This document shows, in pieces, positions 20,036 through 31,231 of a DNA stretch of 64,000 bases. Made by a program: the position numbers and the translations under genes. How positions within the stretch are numbered: position 1 is the first letter of the stretch; every line of letters starts with the position of its first letter. The stretch is from contig SZOX01000021.1 of assembly GCA_030263385.1 (NCBI GenBank), positions 5,128-69,127 on the forward strand. The letters run 5' to 3'. Source of the DNA: Zeimonas sp003577305. Its GTDB lineage: Bacteria > Pseudomonadota > Gammaproteobacteria > Burkholderiales > Burkholderiaceae_E. The notes under the pieces were generated by a model that saw only the letters and a list, made by a program, of their open reading frames with translations, did not search any database and had not been told where the DNA came from.

Positions 20036-20770
20036 TCAGCAACCGAGCTGGCGCGCGAGGTCGCGCAGGTCGCGCGCGTGCAGGTCGTTGCCGGCACGCG
20101 GTGCGAGGTCGTTCGCGACCGCAGGCCCGTATTCGAGCGCCCGCTCGACGAACGCGGTGCGGCAGCCGCAGGCGCGCGCCGCCGCGAGGTCGTCGTGGTG
20201 CGCCGCCACCAGCATCATCCGCGCCGGCTCGACGTCGAAGACCTCGCACGCGCCGAGATAGGTCTGCGGATCGGGCTTGTAGTGGCGAAACACTTCGGCC
20301 GAGAGGATGAGATCCCAGTGCAAGCCGCCGTGCCGTGAGAGGTCGGCGAGCAGGCCGAGGTTGCCGTTGGACAGCGTGCACAGCATGAACCGCCCGCGAA
20401 GCCGGTTCAGCCCCTCGACGACGTCGGGCCACGGGTCGAGCCGGTGCCAGGCGAGGTTCAGCGAGCGGCGCGCCGCCTCGTCGAGCCGGTCGGCCACGCC
20501 GAAGCGTTCGAGAATCCCGTCGAGGATCATCCGGTGGAGCGCGTCGATCTTGGTCCAGCCGAGGGCGCCGCCGCGCACCCGTGCCATCGCGGGCCGGTAG
20601 CCGGCGCGCCACGCAAGCGCGAACGCGCCCGCGTCGATGCCGAGCCCGAGCGCCGCCACCTCGCGCTCGATCGAGCCGTACCAGTCGACCACCGTGCCGA
20701 AGACATCGAAGGCGAGCACCGCCGGCATCGGATCGAGGCAGTCCGCGGCTCGTTCGGCCGTGCGGCTCAT
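20036..20770 (-). CDS. Type II haloacid dehalogenase (HAD superfamily hydrolase)
   Basis: A 244-residue HAD hydrolase. Motif I is FDVFGTVVDW, with the first Asp the expected nucleophile. Motif II is TLSNGN, the lysine motif is HYKPDPQTY, and motif IV is VAAHHDDLAAARACG followed by RALEYGP. This set is typical of L-2-haloacid dehalogenases, which release halide from 2-haloalkanoates, although many relatives act on other substrates. It starts 4 bp after tctA, so it is probably co-transcribed with the organic-acid transporter. Confidence 0.88.
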   Translation of the reverse strand: MSRTAERAADCLDPMPAVLAFDVFGTVVDWYGSIEREVAALGLGIDAGAFALAWRAGYRPAMARVRGGALGWTKIDALHRMILDGILERFGVADRLDEAARRSLNLAWHRLDPWPDVVEGLNRLRGRFMLCTLSNGNLGLLADLSRHGGLHWDLILSAEVFRHYKPDPQTYLGACEVFDVEPARMMLVAAHHDDLAAARACGCRTAFVERALEYGPAVANDLAPRAGNDLHARDLRDLARQLGC

Positions 20771-20773
20771 GTG

Positions 20774-22285
20774 TCAGGTCTCTTCCTCGGCGAACGCCTC
20801 GCCGCGTTTCTTCGCGATCGCGGGCATGAAGACGATGATCAGCAACACTGCGGCGATCGCCAGCAGCGTGGCCGACAGCGGCCGGGTGACGAACACCGAC
20901 CAGTCGCCGCGCGAGATCGTCATCGCGCGGCGCAGGTACTCCTCCATCAGCTTGCCCAGTACCAGCCCCAGCAGCAGCGGCGCGGGCTCGCAGTCGAGCT
21001 TGCGGAACACGTAGCCGAGGATCGCGAACGGGATCGTGACGAACACGTCGAAGACGTTGTTGTTGATCGAATAAGCGCCCACGCAGCAGAACAGCAGGAT
21101 CGCCGGATACAGGATGCGGTACGGCACGGTGAGCAGCCTGATCCAGATGCCGATCAGCGGCAGGTTCAGGATCACCAGCATCAGGTTGCCGATCCACATC
21201 GAGGCGATCAGCCCCCAGAACAGGCTCGGGTTGCTGGTCATCACCTGCGGGCCGGGCTGGATGTTGTGAATCATCATCCCGGCGATCATCAGCGCCATCA
21301 CCGCGTTGGTGGGAATGCCCAGCGTGAGCATCGGAATGAACGAGGTCTGCGCGCCCGCGTTGTTGGCCGACTCGGGGCCGGCCACGCCCTCGATCGCGCC
21401 CTTGCCGAAGCGCTCGGGCGTCTTCGAGACCTTCTTCTCGACCGCATAGGAGGTGAACGAGGCGAGCACGGAGCCCCCACCGGGCAGGATGCCCAGGAAC
21501 GAACCCAGCGCCGTGCCGCGCAAGATCGGCGCGATCGAGGCGCGCAACTCGGCCATGCTGGGCAGCAGGCGGCCGACCTTGCGCGCGAACACCTCGCGCT
21601 TGTCGCGCAATTCCAGGTTGTAGATGATCTCGCCGAAGCCGAAGATGCCGATCGCAATGGCGGCGAAGTCCAGGCCGTCGGTGAGTTCGGGAATGTCGAA
21701 CGAAAAGCGCGCCACGCCCGAGTTCACGTCGGTGCCCACCATGCCGATCAGCAGCCCGAACACCACCATCGCCAGCGCCTTGAGGATCGAGCCGTGCGCG
21801 AGGATCACCGCGGCGATCAGGCCAAGCACCATCAGCGAGAAGTACTCGGCGGGGCCGAACTTGAAGGCCACCTCGGCCAGTGGCGGGGCGAAGCCGGCGA
21901 TCAGCAGCGTGGCCACGGTGCCGGCGAAGAACGAGCCGACCGCGGCGATCGACAGCGCCGGCCCCGGGCGGCCGTTGCGCGCCATCTGGTAGCCGTCGAG
22001 CGTGGTGACCACCGAAGAGATCTCGCCGGGCAGGTTCACAAGGATGGCGGTGGTCGAGCCTCCGTACTGCGCGCCGTAATAGATGCCGGCGAGCATGATG
22101 AGCGCCGTGGTGGGGTCGGTGAGCTTGTAGGTGATCGGCAGCAGCATCGCGATCGTGGCCAGCGGCCCGATGCCCGGCAGCACGCCGATCACGGTGCCCA
22201 GCAGCACGCCCACGAAGCAGTAGAACACGTTGGTCAGCGTGAGCGCGGTGGCAAAGCCCAGCGAGAGGTTCGACAGCAGTTCCAT
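20774..22285 (-). CDS. tctA: Tripartite tricarboxylate transporter, large permease TctA (module 1)
   Basis: A 503-residue integral membrane protein with about 12 hydrophobic segments; it is the channel subunit of a TTT uptake system. Typical TctA blocks are VIGVLPGIGPLATIAMLLP near residue 35, GGSTTAILVNLPGE near 75, GPESANNAGAQTSFIPMLTLG near 305, and the C-terminal RRAMTISRGD. TctB lies 18 bp upstream and a Bug-type receptor precedes it, so all three subunits are present in the order receptor, TctB, TctA. Confidence 0.95.
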   Translation of the reverse strand: MELLSNLSLGFATALTLTNVFYCFVGVLLGTVIGVLPGIGPLATIAMLLPITYKLTDPTTALIMLAGIYYGAQYGGSTTAILVNLPGEISSVVTTLDGYQMARNGRPGPALSIAAVGSFFAGTVATLLIAGFAPPLAEVAFKFGPAEYFSLMVLGLIAAVILAHGSILKALAMVVFGLLIGMVGTDVNSGVARFSFDIPELTDGLDFAAIAIGIFGFGEIIYNLELRDKREVFARKVGRLLPSMAELRASIAPILRGTALGSFLGILPGGGSVLASFTSYAVEKKVSKTPERFGKGAIEGVAGPESANNAGAQTSFIPMLTLGIPTNAVMALMIAGMMIHNIQPGPQVMTSNPSLFWGLIASMWIGNLMLVILNLPLIGIWIRLLTVPYRILYPAILLFCCVGAYSINNNVFDVFVTIPFAILGYVFRKLDCEPAPLLLGLVLGKLMEEYLRRAMTISRGDWSVFVTRPLSATLLAIAAVLLIIVFMPAIAKKRGEAFAEEET

Positions 22286-22303
22286 GTGCCGGATGCCTCC
22301 CGG

Positions 22304-22765
22304 TCAGTGCGCAAGGAACTTCGGCCAGACCGGAAACTGCAGCTCCAGCCCCCGCACGAACACCAGGTCGGACATCACCAGCAGCACCACGATCGAGATC
22401 GCCGTCTCCTTCCAGCTGAACTCGTGGCTGCCGGTGGCCGAGATCGCGATCAGCAGCGTCACCGCCACCACCATCCCGAGGTACGACAGCGTGGCGGCGA
22501 ACACCCCGACCGCCACCAGCACCAGGAACAGCTCGCGCCAGCCCACCCGCTCCAGTTCGGTCCTGTCGGCGGTGCGCGCCAGCGAGCGCCACGCCACCAG
22601 CAGCCCGAGCAGTGCCAGCAGCGCCCCGAGCATCGTCGGAAAGAACCCCGGTCCCATGCGCGCCGGCGTGCCCAGCTGGTAGGCCTGCGAGAAGATCACG
22701 AACAGCACCCCCAGCAACAGGAACATCACCCCGGACCAGAAGTCGCGCTGGTTGCGGATGCGCAT
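22304..22765 (-). CDS. tctB: Tripartite tricarboxylate transporter, small membrane subunit TctB (module 1)
   Basis: A 153-residue membrane protein with about four TM helices. It opens with the TctB pattern DFWSGVMFLLLGVLFVIFS, followed by GTPARMGPGFFP. The ATG at 22765 is chosen because the conserved MRIRNQRDF begins there; an upstream in-frame start at 22873 would overlap the receptor gene. It lies between the receptor (49 bp upstream) and tctA. Confidence 0.92.
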   Translation of the reverse strand: MRIRNQRDFWSGVMFLLLGVLFVIFSQAYQLGTPARMGPGFFPTMLGALLALLGLLVAWRSLARTADRTELERVGWRELFLVLVAVGVFAATLSYLGMVVAVTLLIAISATGSHEFSWKETAISIVVLLVMSDLVFVRGLELQFPVWPKFLAH

Positions 22766-22814
22766 CGGCGAAGTCTCCGTCGTTCGTTCTTCTCGTGTGG
22801 TGGCGCGCACCGCG

Positions 22815-23831
22815 CTAGTCGACACGGGCCCCCGAGGCCTTGACCACGCGCTCGTATTTCGCCTGCTCGGCACGCACGAACGCGGCGAAGTCTTCGGGGC
22901 TCATCGGCGAGGGTTCCGCGCCCATGCGCGCCAGCCGCTCGCGGATGTCCTGGGCCGACAGCGCGCGCGTGAATTCCGCGTTCAGGCGGCCGACGATCGG
23001 CTTCGGCGTGCCGGCGGGCGCGAACACGCCGAACCAGGTGCTGATGTCGAAGCCCTTCAGCCCGCTCTCGGCCACCGTCGGCAGTTCCGGGAAGAAACTG
23101 CTGCGCTGCGCGGTGGTGACCGCGAACGCCTTCAGCTTGCCGGCGCGGATCTGCGGCGTCGCCGAAGCCAGGTTGTCGAACATCAGGTCGGTCTGCCCCG
23201 CAAGCAGGCCGAGTTGTGCGGGCGCCGCCCCGCCGTAAGGAATGTGCACCATGCTGACGCCGGCCTGCGCTTCGAGCAGCTCGCCCGCCAGGTGACCGGC
23301 GCTGCCGTTGCCGCCCGACGCGTAGTTCAGCTTGCCCGGATTCCTGCGCGCGTAGGCAATCAGGTCGGCGAGGCTGCGCACGCCGAGTCGCTCGGCAGTC
23401 TGGGGATTCATCACGAGCACGTTCGGAACGGTTGCGATCCGCGTGATCGGCGTGAAGTCGCGATTGGCGTCGTACGGCATCTTCGCGTACAGGTACGGAT
23501 TGATCGCGTGCGTGGCCACCGCTCCCATGACGATCGCGTAACCGTCTGGCGCGGCCTTGGCGACCAGGTCGGCGCCGATGTTGCCGCCTGCCCCGGGCCG
23601 GTTCTCGACGACCATCGGCTGCCCGAGCGGCTCGCGCAGTTTCTCGGCGAGCGCGCGCGCGACCTGGTCGAGCGGCCCGCCGGGCGGATAGGGAACCACG
23701 AAGCGGATCGGGCGGTTCGGCCACTCCTGCGCGGCCGCCGGCGCGGTGCCGGCGCACAGCGCGGCCGCGAGCAGGCCGGCAACGGCGAAGAAACGGCGGC
23801 GCGGGCCGCTCGACGCGGGGCGATCGATCAT
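22815..23831 (-). CDS. Bug-family periplasmic receptor of TTT transporter (module 1)
   Basis: A 338-residue extracytoplasmic solute receptor. It has a signal peptide with an RRR start and a hydrophobic core (FFAVAGLLAAALCAG) ending in AAAQEWP. Bug hallmarks follow: RPIRFVVPYPPGGPLDQVAR, VENRPGAGGNIGADLVAKA and a C-terminal YERVVKASG. Bug receptors bind carboxylates and deliver them to TctAB. The ligand cannot be read from sequence. The ATG at 23831 is preferred because it places the signal peptide correctly. Confidence 0.93.
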   Translation of the reverse strand: MIDRPASSGPRRRFFAVAGLLAAALCAGTAPAAAQEWPNRPIRFVVPYPPGGPLDQVARALAEKLREPLGQPMVVENRPGAGGNIGADLVAKAAPDGYAIVMGAVATHAINPYLYAKMPYDANRDFTPITRIATVPNVLVMNPQTAERLGVRSLADLIAYARRNPGKLNYASGGNGSAGHLAGELLEAQAGVSMVHIPYGGAAPAQLGLLAGQTDLMFDNLASATPQIRAGKLKAFAVTTAQRSSFFPELPTVAESGLKGFDISTWFGVFAPAGTPKPIVGRLNAEFTRALSAQDIRERLARMGAEPSPMSPEDFAAFVRAEQAKYERVVKASGARVD

Positions 23832-23909
23832 CGGCGTTCTCCTTCGATTCGTTCGGGGGTCGATGATACCGGCAGCCGGTGCATGCGCGAGCAAGGCGCC
23901 CAGCCCCGC

Positions 23910-25133
23910 TCAGCGGCCGCGCGTGCCGCGCACCGCCGCGATCGCGTCGTCGTCGTAGCCGAGCAGCTCGCGCAGCACCTGCTCGGTGTGCTCGCCGAGC
24001 CGCGGCGGCGGCAGCCGGTAACTCGGCGGCGTGGCGCTCATCTTCAGCGGGCTGCCGACCAGCGGCACTGCACCCGCATCCTCGCGCTCGATGTCGATGC
24101 GCAGCCCGCGCGCGCGCACCTGCTCGTTGTCGAACACCTGGCGCAGGTCGTTGATCGGGCCGCAGGGCACGCCGGCGCGCTCGAGCGCCTCGAGCCACCA
24201 GGCGGCGGGGTGCTGCGCGATCAGCTCCGCGATCAGCGGCACCAGTGTCTCGCGGTTGCGCACCCGATCGCTGTTGCGCGTGAAGCGCTCGTCGCGGTGC
24301 AGTTCGGAGCGGCCGGCGAGCTCGCAGAAGCGCCGGTACTGCTCGTCGTTGCCCACCGCCACCACTATCCACTGGTCGGCGGCGCGAAACGCCTGGTACG
24401 GAACGATGTTCGGATGCGCGTTGCCCCAGCGCTTCGGCGGCTGGCCGCTCACCAGGAAATTGGTGTTCATGTTGGCCAGCATCGCCACCTGCACGTCGAG
24501 CAGCGCGACGTCGATGTACTGGCCCTCGCCGCTGCGCTCGCGATGCAGCAGCGCGGCGAGCACCGCCTGCGTCGCGTACATGCCGGTCATCAGGTCGGAG
24601 ACGGCCACGCCCACCTTCTGCGGGCCGCCGCCGGGGCGCTCGTCGGCTTCGCCGGTGATCGACATCAGGCCGCCGAGCCCCTGGATGATGAAGTCGTAGC
24701 CGGCGCGATGCGCCCACGGTCCGGTCTGGCCGAAGCCGGTGACGGAGCAGTAGACCAGGCGCGGATTGAGCGCGGCCAGGCTCGGGTAGTCGAGGCCGTA
24801 CTTGCGCAACTGGCCGACCTTGTAGTTCTCGAGCACCACGTCGCTCGCCCGGGCCAGTTCGCGCACCGCCCGTTGGCCCGCCGCCGAGGACAGGTCGATC
24901 TCGACCGAGCGCTTGTTGCGGTTGGCGGCCAGGTAATAGGCGGCGTCGGCCGTGTCGCGACCTTCGCGGTCTTTCAGGAACGGCGGACCCCAGGTCCGCG
25001 TGTCGTCGCCCGCACCGGGCCGTTCCACCTTGATCACGTCGGCGCCGAGGTCGGCGAGGTTCTGCGAGCACCAGGGTCCGGCGAGCACCCGGGTGAGATC
25101 GAGGACGCGGATTCCGTTCAGGGCGGTCTTCAT
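23910..25133 (-). CDS. CaiB/BaiF family (class III) CoA-transferase
   Basis: A 407-residue CoA-transferase of family III, which moves CoA between carboxylic acids. Features are LDLTRVLAGPWCSQNLADLG at the N-terminus, DVVLENYKVGQLRKYGLDY, and the region GVAVSDLMTGMYATQAVLAA, whose Asp is the expected acyl-carrying residue. The middle has HPNIVPYQAFRAADQWIVVA. It heads the TTT module 1 gene run (78 bp to the receptor). This suggests that the imported acid is activated by CoA transfer; donor and acceptor are unknown. It is divergent from alaS. Confidence 0.92.
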   Translation of the reverse strand: MKTALNGIRVLDLTRVLAGPWCSQNLADLGADVIKVERPGAGDDTRTWGPPFLKDREGRDTADAAYYLAANRNKRSVEIDLSSAAGQRAVRELARASDVVLENYKVGQLRKYGLDYPSLAALNPRLVYCSVTGFGQTGPWAHRAGYDFIIQGLGGLMSITGEADERPGGGPQKVGVAVSDLMTGMYATQAVLAALLHRERSGEGQYIDVALLDVQVAMLANMNTNFLVSGQPPKRWGNAHPNIVPYQAFRAADQWIVVAVGNDEQYRRFCELAGRSELHRDERFTRNSDRVRNRETLVPLIAELIAQHPAAWWLEALERAGVPCGPINDLRQVFDNEQVRARGLRIDIEREDAGAVPLVGSPLKMSATPPSYRLPPPRLGEHTEQVLRELLGYDDDAIAAVRGTRGR

Positions 25134-25217
25134 GGGTGCAACCTTACGCGATCGTGCGGGCCGCCGCTTCGGGGAACGGCCTGCCCCGTGCGCGCCATTT
25201 TCCTGCCCGCATTTCGG

Positions 25218-25223
25218 TAGAAT
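25218..25223 (+). promoter_or_regulatory. Candidate -10 element (TAGAAT) for alaS
   Basis: TAGAAT within the 187-bp gap between the CoA-transferase start and alaS. It would give a leader of about 90 bases before the ATG at 25321. A T-rich tract (TTTTCC) lies about 15 bases upstream, but a consensus -35 is absent. Confidence 0.35.
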
Positions 25224-25320
25224 CGCAAATTCCGCTGAAAAATCAACTCGCTGCGCCAGTACAGCACCGCTGAGCAACCCCACTGGGCGCCGCGCAACCG
25301 AAAGAATGACCGGGCACGCC

Positions 25321-27939
<2,619 letters not shown>

Positions 27940-27943
27940 GCGC

Positions 27944-28486
27944 ATGCTGCATCCCGACTACCGCTTCTGCCCGCATTGCGCCAATCTGCTGTCGGCGAGC
28001 CTGATCGCGGGCCGCGAGCGCAAGACCTGCCCCGCCTGCGGCTTCACGCACTGGAACAACCCGGCACCGGTGGTGGCCGGCCTGGTGCAGGTCGGCGAGC
28101 GGATCCTGCTCGCGCGCAACGCGGCCTGGCCACCCAAGACCTTCGCGCTGATCACCGGCTTTCTCGAGGCCGGCGAAACGCCGGAGCAGGGCATCGCACG
28201 CGAGGTGAAGGAGGAGACCAACCTCGACGTCGAGCGCACCAGCCTGATCGGCGTCTACGAGTTCACCCGCAAGAACGAACTGATCGTCGCCTACCACGTC
28301 GTGGCCTCCGGCAGCGTGCAGCTGTCCGAAGAGCTGGTCGAATACCGGATGGTGGCCCCGGAGCGGCTCAGGCCGTGGCGCGCCGGCACCGGGCTCGCGG
28401 TGGCCGACTGGATGCGCGCGCGCGACCTGCCGTTCGAGTTCGTGGACCTTCCGTTGCGGCCGCGGCCGACGCAGGGCGCCTCCTGA
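27944..28486 (+). CDS. NUDIX hydrolase with N-terminal zinc ribbon (NADH pyrophosphatase-like)
   Basis: A 180-residue protein starting 4 bp after alaS. Residues 1-45 form a zinc-ribbon-like segment (CPHCANLL, then CPACGFTHWNNPAPVV), as in NudC-type NADH/NAD-capped RNA pyrophosphatases. The NUDIX box is GFLEAGETPEQGIAREVKEE, followed by TNL. The last glycine of the consensus (EExGU) is replaced by Asn, while the catalytic glutamates remain. Function is predicted as hydrolysis of a nucleoside diphosphate derivative. The SQPWPFPxS motif of true NudC proteins is not seen, so the substrate is open. Confidence 0.88.
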   Translation: MLHPDYRFCPHCANLLSASLIAGRERKTCPACGFTHWNNPAPVVAGLVQVGERILLARNAAWPPKTFALITGFLEAGETPEQGIAREVKEETNLDVERTSLIGVYEFTRKNELIVAYHVVASGSVQLSEELVEYRMVAPERLRPWRAGTGLAVADWMRARDLPFEFVDLPLRPRPTQGAS

Positions 28487-28538
28487 CGGGCGTGCCCGCC
28501 GGCCGCGGGCTGCGCGCGGCCCGCAACGAGCGCGCCGC

Positions 28539-30062
28539 TCAGCCCAGGCCGAGCTTCTTCGCGAGACCGATGCGCTGCAGCTTGCCGGTCGCCCCCTTCG
28601 GGATCTCGGCCATGAACAGCACCTTGCGCGGCACCTTGAAATCGGCCAGCCGCGTGGCGGCGAACTCGCGCAGTTCCTTCTCGGTGAGCGTGGCGCCTTC
28701 GCGCAGCACGACGACGGCGCCCACTTCCTCGCCGAGCTTGTCGTGCGGGATCGCGAAAGTGACGACCTGCGCCACTGCCGGGTGGTCCATCAGCACTTCG
28801 TCGACCTCGCGCGGCGAGACCTTCTCGCCGCCGCGATTGATGATCTCCTTCAGCCGCCCGGTGATCGACAGATAGCCTTCGGCGTCCATCACGCCCTGGT
28901 CGCCGGTGCGGAACCACCCGTTGGTGAACGCCTCGGCGTTGGCCTTCGGATTGTTCTCGTAGCCGCGCGTGACGTTCTCGCCGCGGATCACGACCTCGCC
29001 CACGTTGCCGTGCGCCAGCAGCGTGCCGGCCTCGTCCATGATCGCGACCTCGGGGCCCGCCGCGATGCCGACCGTGCCCGGCTTGCGAACGCGCGGCGGC
29101 AACGGGTTGGCCGCCATCTGGTGCGCCGCCTCGGTCATGCCGTAGGCCTCGACCAGCGGCGCCCCGAACACCTCCTCGATTTCGCGGATCACCTGCGGCG
29201 GCATCGCCGAGGACGACGAGCGGATGAAGCGCAGCGGGTTGGCGGCGATCACTGCCTTGTTGTTCGCTGCGCGCGCCAGGATCGCCTGGTGCATCGTCGG
29301 TACCGCGGTGTACCAGGTGGGGTGCGCTTCCTCGACCCAGCCGAAGAACTTCAGCGCGTTGAATCCCGGAGTGCAGCACACCTGGCCGCCGGCCGACAGC
29401 GGCGCCAGAACGCCGGCGATCAGCCCGTGGATGTGGAACAGCGGCATGATGTTCAGTCCGCGGTCGGTTGCCGACAGCGCCAGGAACTCACGGATGTTGC
29501 GCGCCGACGCGCAGACGTTGCGCTGCGCGAGCGGCACGATCTTCGGACGCGACGTGGTGCCCGAAGTGTGCAGCACCAGCGCGACGTCGTCGGGTTGCGC
29601 GAAGCCGCCCGACGCCGGTGTCGCGGCCGCATCGCCCGAGGTGTCGCGCAGCTCGAAGCTTCCGGCGCCGCGCTCCGGGCGCGCGTGCAGTTCGACGATG
29701 CGCACGCCGAGCTTGCGCGCGACCTCGATCGCGGGCGAGGTGCTGCCCGCGTCGACGATCAGCGCGCGCGCACCGAGGTCGCTCAGGTAGAACTCGAACT
29801 CGTCGGCGCGGTACGCAGGGTTGAGCGGGGCCGAGGTCGCGCCCGAGGCGACCGAGACGAACGCGGTTGCCATTTCCGGTCCGTTGGGCAGCACGATTCC
29901 GACGCGCTCGTTGCGGCCGATGCCCATTGCGTTGAGGGTCGCCAGCGTCGTCGCGACCAGTGCGCGCAGCGCTCCGAACGTGAGCGGCACGCCACCCGGT
30001 GCAGTCAGTGCGGTCGATTCGTCGGCGCCCGCGGCGAGCAGATCCCTGAGTGTCTGGCCCAT
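28539..30062 (-). CDS. AMP-dependent acyl-CoA synthetase, oxalyl-CoA synthetase (AAE3/Pcs60)-like
   Basis: A 507-residue ANL-family ligase that would activate a carboxylic acid to its CoA thioester through an acyl-AMP. The AMP-binding motif is LHTSGTTSRPKIVPL, followed by IMPLFHIHGL, TWYTAVPTMHQAIL, EAYGMTEAAHQM and GWFRTGDQG; the C-terminal lysine motif is PKGATGKLQR. The blocks MPLFHIHGL and TWYTAVPTMHQ are characteristic of the AAE3/Pcs60 group, whose plant and yeast members are oxalyl-CoA synthetases. It is divergent from TTT module 2, which suggests activation of an imported carboxylate. Oxalate itself is only a guess. Confidence 0.88.
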   Translation of the reverse strand: MGQTLRDLLAAGADESTALTAPGGVPLTFGALRALVATTLATLNAMGIGRNERVGIVLPNGPEMATAFVSVASGATSAPLNPAYRADEFEFYLSDLGARALIVDAGSTSPAIEVARKLGVRIVELHARPERGAGSFELRDTSGDAAATPASGGFAQPDDVALVLHTSGTTSRPKIVPLAQRNVCASARNIREFLALSATDRGLNIMPLFHIHGLIAGVLAPLSAGGQVCCTPGFNALKFFGWVEEAHPTWYTAVPTMHQAILARAANNKAVIAANPLRFIRSSSSAMPPQVIREIEEVFGAPLVEAYGMTEAAHQMAANPLPPRVRKPGTVGIAAGPEVAIMDEAGTLLAHGNVGEVVIRGENVTRGYENNPKANAEAFTNGWFRTGDQGVMDAEGYLSITGRLKEIINRGGEKVSPREVDEVLMDHPAVAQVVTFAIPHDKLGEEVGAVVVLREGATLTEKELREFAATRLADFKVPRKVLFMAEIPKGATGKLQRIGLAKKLGLG

Positions 30063-30089
30063 GCCTTCCTCGTTTCCTGATCGGCGTGG

Positions 30090-30095
30090 ATTGTA
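30090..30095 (-). promoter_or_regulatory. Candidate -10 element (TACAAT) for the acyl-CoA synthetase gene
   Basis: Read on the minus strand, TACAAT lies 27 bases before the ATG at 30062, in the 140-bp divergent intergenic region. The -35 position is not well conserved. Confidence 0.4.
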
Positions 30096-30130
30096 CGATG
30101 CGCAGGGCTCGGGTACCATGAACCGTATCG

Positions 30131-30155
30131 ACGGACCTTTTGCGGTCCGTTTTTT
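30131..30155 (+). terminator. Intrinsic terminator hairpin in the leader of TTT module 2
   Basis: A perfect 7-bp stem (ACGGACC with GGTCCGT), a 6-base loop and six consecutive T (30150-30155). It reads on the plus strand, only 47 bp before the receptor ATG at 30203. No plus-strand gene lies upstream of it in the divergent gap, so it would act in a leader transcript rather than after a gene. Confidence 0.75.
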
Positions 30156-30202
30156 GTCCGACGAGAGCGGCCACCACCAAGGCCGTCGGGAAGGGGAGAC
30201 AG

Positions 30203-31231
30203 ATGCGCCATCGATCGTTTTCGATTCCGCTGTCGCGTGCGCGCGCCGGCCTCGCGGCCGCTGCCGCACTGCTCGGGTTCTCCGTGACGACTCCGGCGGT
30301 TGCCGCCTGGGAGCCGACCAAGCCCGTCGAGTTCGTCGTTCCGGCCGGCACCGGCGGCGGGGCCGACCAGATGGCCCGCTTCATCCAGGGGGTGGTCACC
30401 AAGCACTCACTGATGAAGCAGCCGATCGTCGTGGTCAACAAGTCGGGCGGCGCCGGTGCCGAGGGTTTCCTCGAGATCAAGGGCGCCAGGGGCGACCCGC
30501 ACAAGCTCGTGATCACGCTGTCGAACCTGTTCACCACCCCGCTGGGCACCGGCGTGCCCGTCAACTGGCGCGACATGACGCCGGTGGCGATGCTGGCGCT
30601 CGACCAGTTCGTGCTGTGGGTCAACGTCGAGTCGCCGTACAAGACCGCTCAGGCCTATCTCGAGGCTGTCAAGGCCGCGCCGAACAACACGTTCAAGATG
30701 GCGGGCACCGGCTCGAAGCAGGAAGACCAGATCATCACGGTCGCGCTCGAGAAGGCGGCCGGGCGCAAGATCACCTACATCCCGTTCAAGGGAGGCGGCG
30801 ACGTCGCGGTGCAGCTGGTCGGCAAGCACGTCGACTCCACGGTCAACAACCCGATCGAGGCGATCGCGCACTGGCGTGGCGGCAAGCTGCGTCCGCTGTG
30901 CGTGCTCGACGACGAGCGCATGCCGTACAAGGCGAAGATCACCGAGACCATGTCCTGGAACGACATTCCGTCGTGCCGCGAGGCGGGCGTGCCGGTCGAC
31001 TACCTGATGATGCGCGGCATCTTCATGCCATCCGGCGTCAGCGCCGAGCAGGTCGAGTGGTACATCGACCTGTTCAGGAAAGTGCGCGCGACGCCCGACT
31101 GGAAGGAGTTCATGGAGAAGGGCGCGTTCAAGGACAGCTTCATGACCGGCAAGGAGTACACCCACTGGGTGGCCAACGCCGAGGAGCTGCATCGCACGCT
31201 GATGCGCGACGCCGGGTTCCTCGCGAAGTGA
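30203..31231 (+). CDS. Bug-family periplasmic receptor of TTT transporter (module 2)
   Basis: A 342-residue solute receptor with a signal peptide (RAGLAAAAALLGFSVTTPAVA) ending before AWEPTKPVEFVVP. The Bug blocks are GTGGGADQMARFIQGVV, VVVNKSGGAGAEGFLEIKGA and the C-terminal HRTLMRDAGFLAK. It differs clearly from the module 1 receptor, with no PYPPGG-type sequence (here PAGTGGG), so a different ligand is likely. The start is set by AAGGGGAGACAG, a strong SD. Its stop overlaps the GTG start of tctB. Confidence 0.92.
   Translation: MRHRSFSIPLSRARAGLAAAAALLGFSVTTPAVAAWEPTKPVEFVVPAGTGGGADQMARFIQGVVTKHSLMKQPIVVVNKSGGAGAEGFLEIKGARGDPHKLVITLSNLFTTPLGTGVPVNWRDMTPVAMLALDQFVLWVNVESPYKTAQAYLEAVKAAPNNTFKMAGTGSKQEDQIITVALEKAAGRKITYIPFKGGGDVAVQLVGKHVDSTVNNPIEAIAHWRGGKLRPLCVLDDERMPYKAKITETMSWNDIPSCREAGVPVDYLMMRGIFMPSGVSAEQVEWYIDLFRKVRATPDWKEFMEKGAFKDSFMTGKEYTHWVANAEELHRTLMRDAGFLAK

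Noticed and set aside
28487..28538. A GC-rich inverted repeat between the NUDIX and acyl-CoA synthetase genes as a terminator
   Set aside because: Short arms (CGGGC/GCCCG) and no T-run on either strand; not convincing in DNA this GC-rich.
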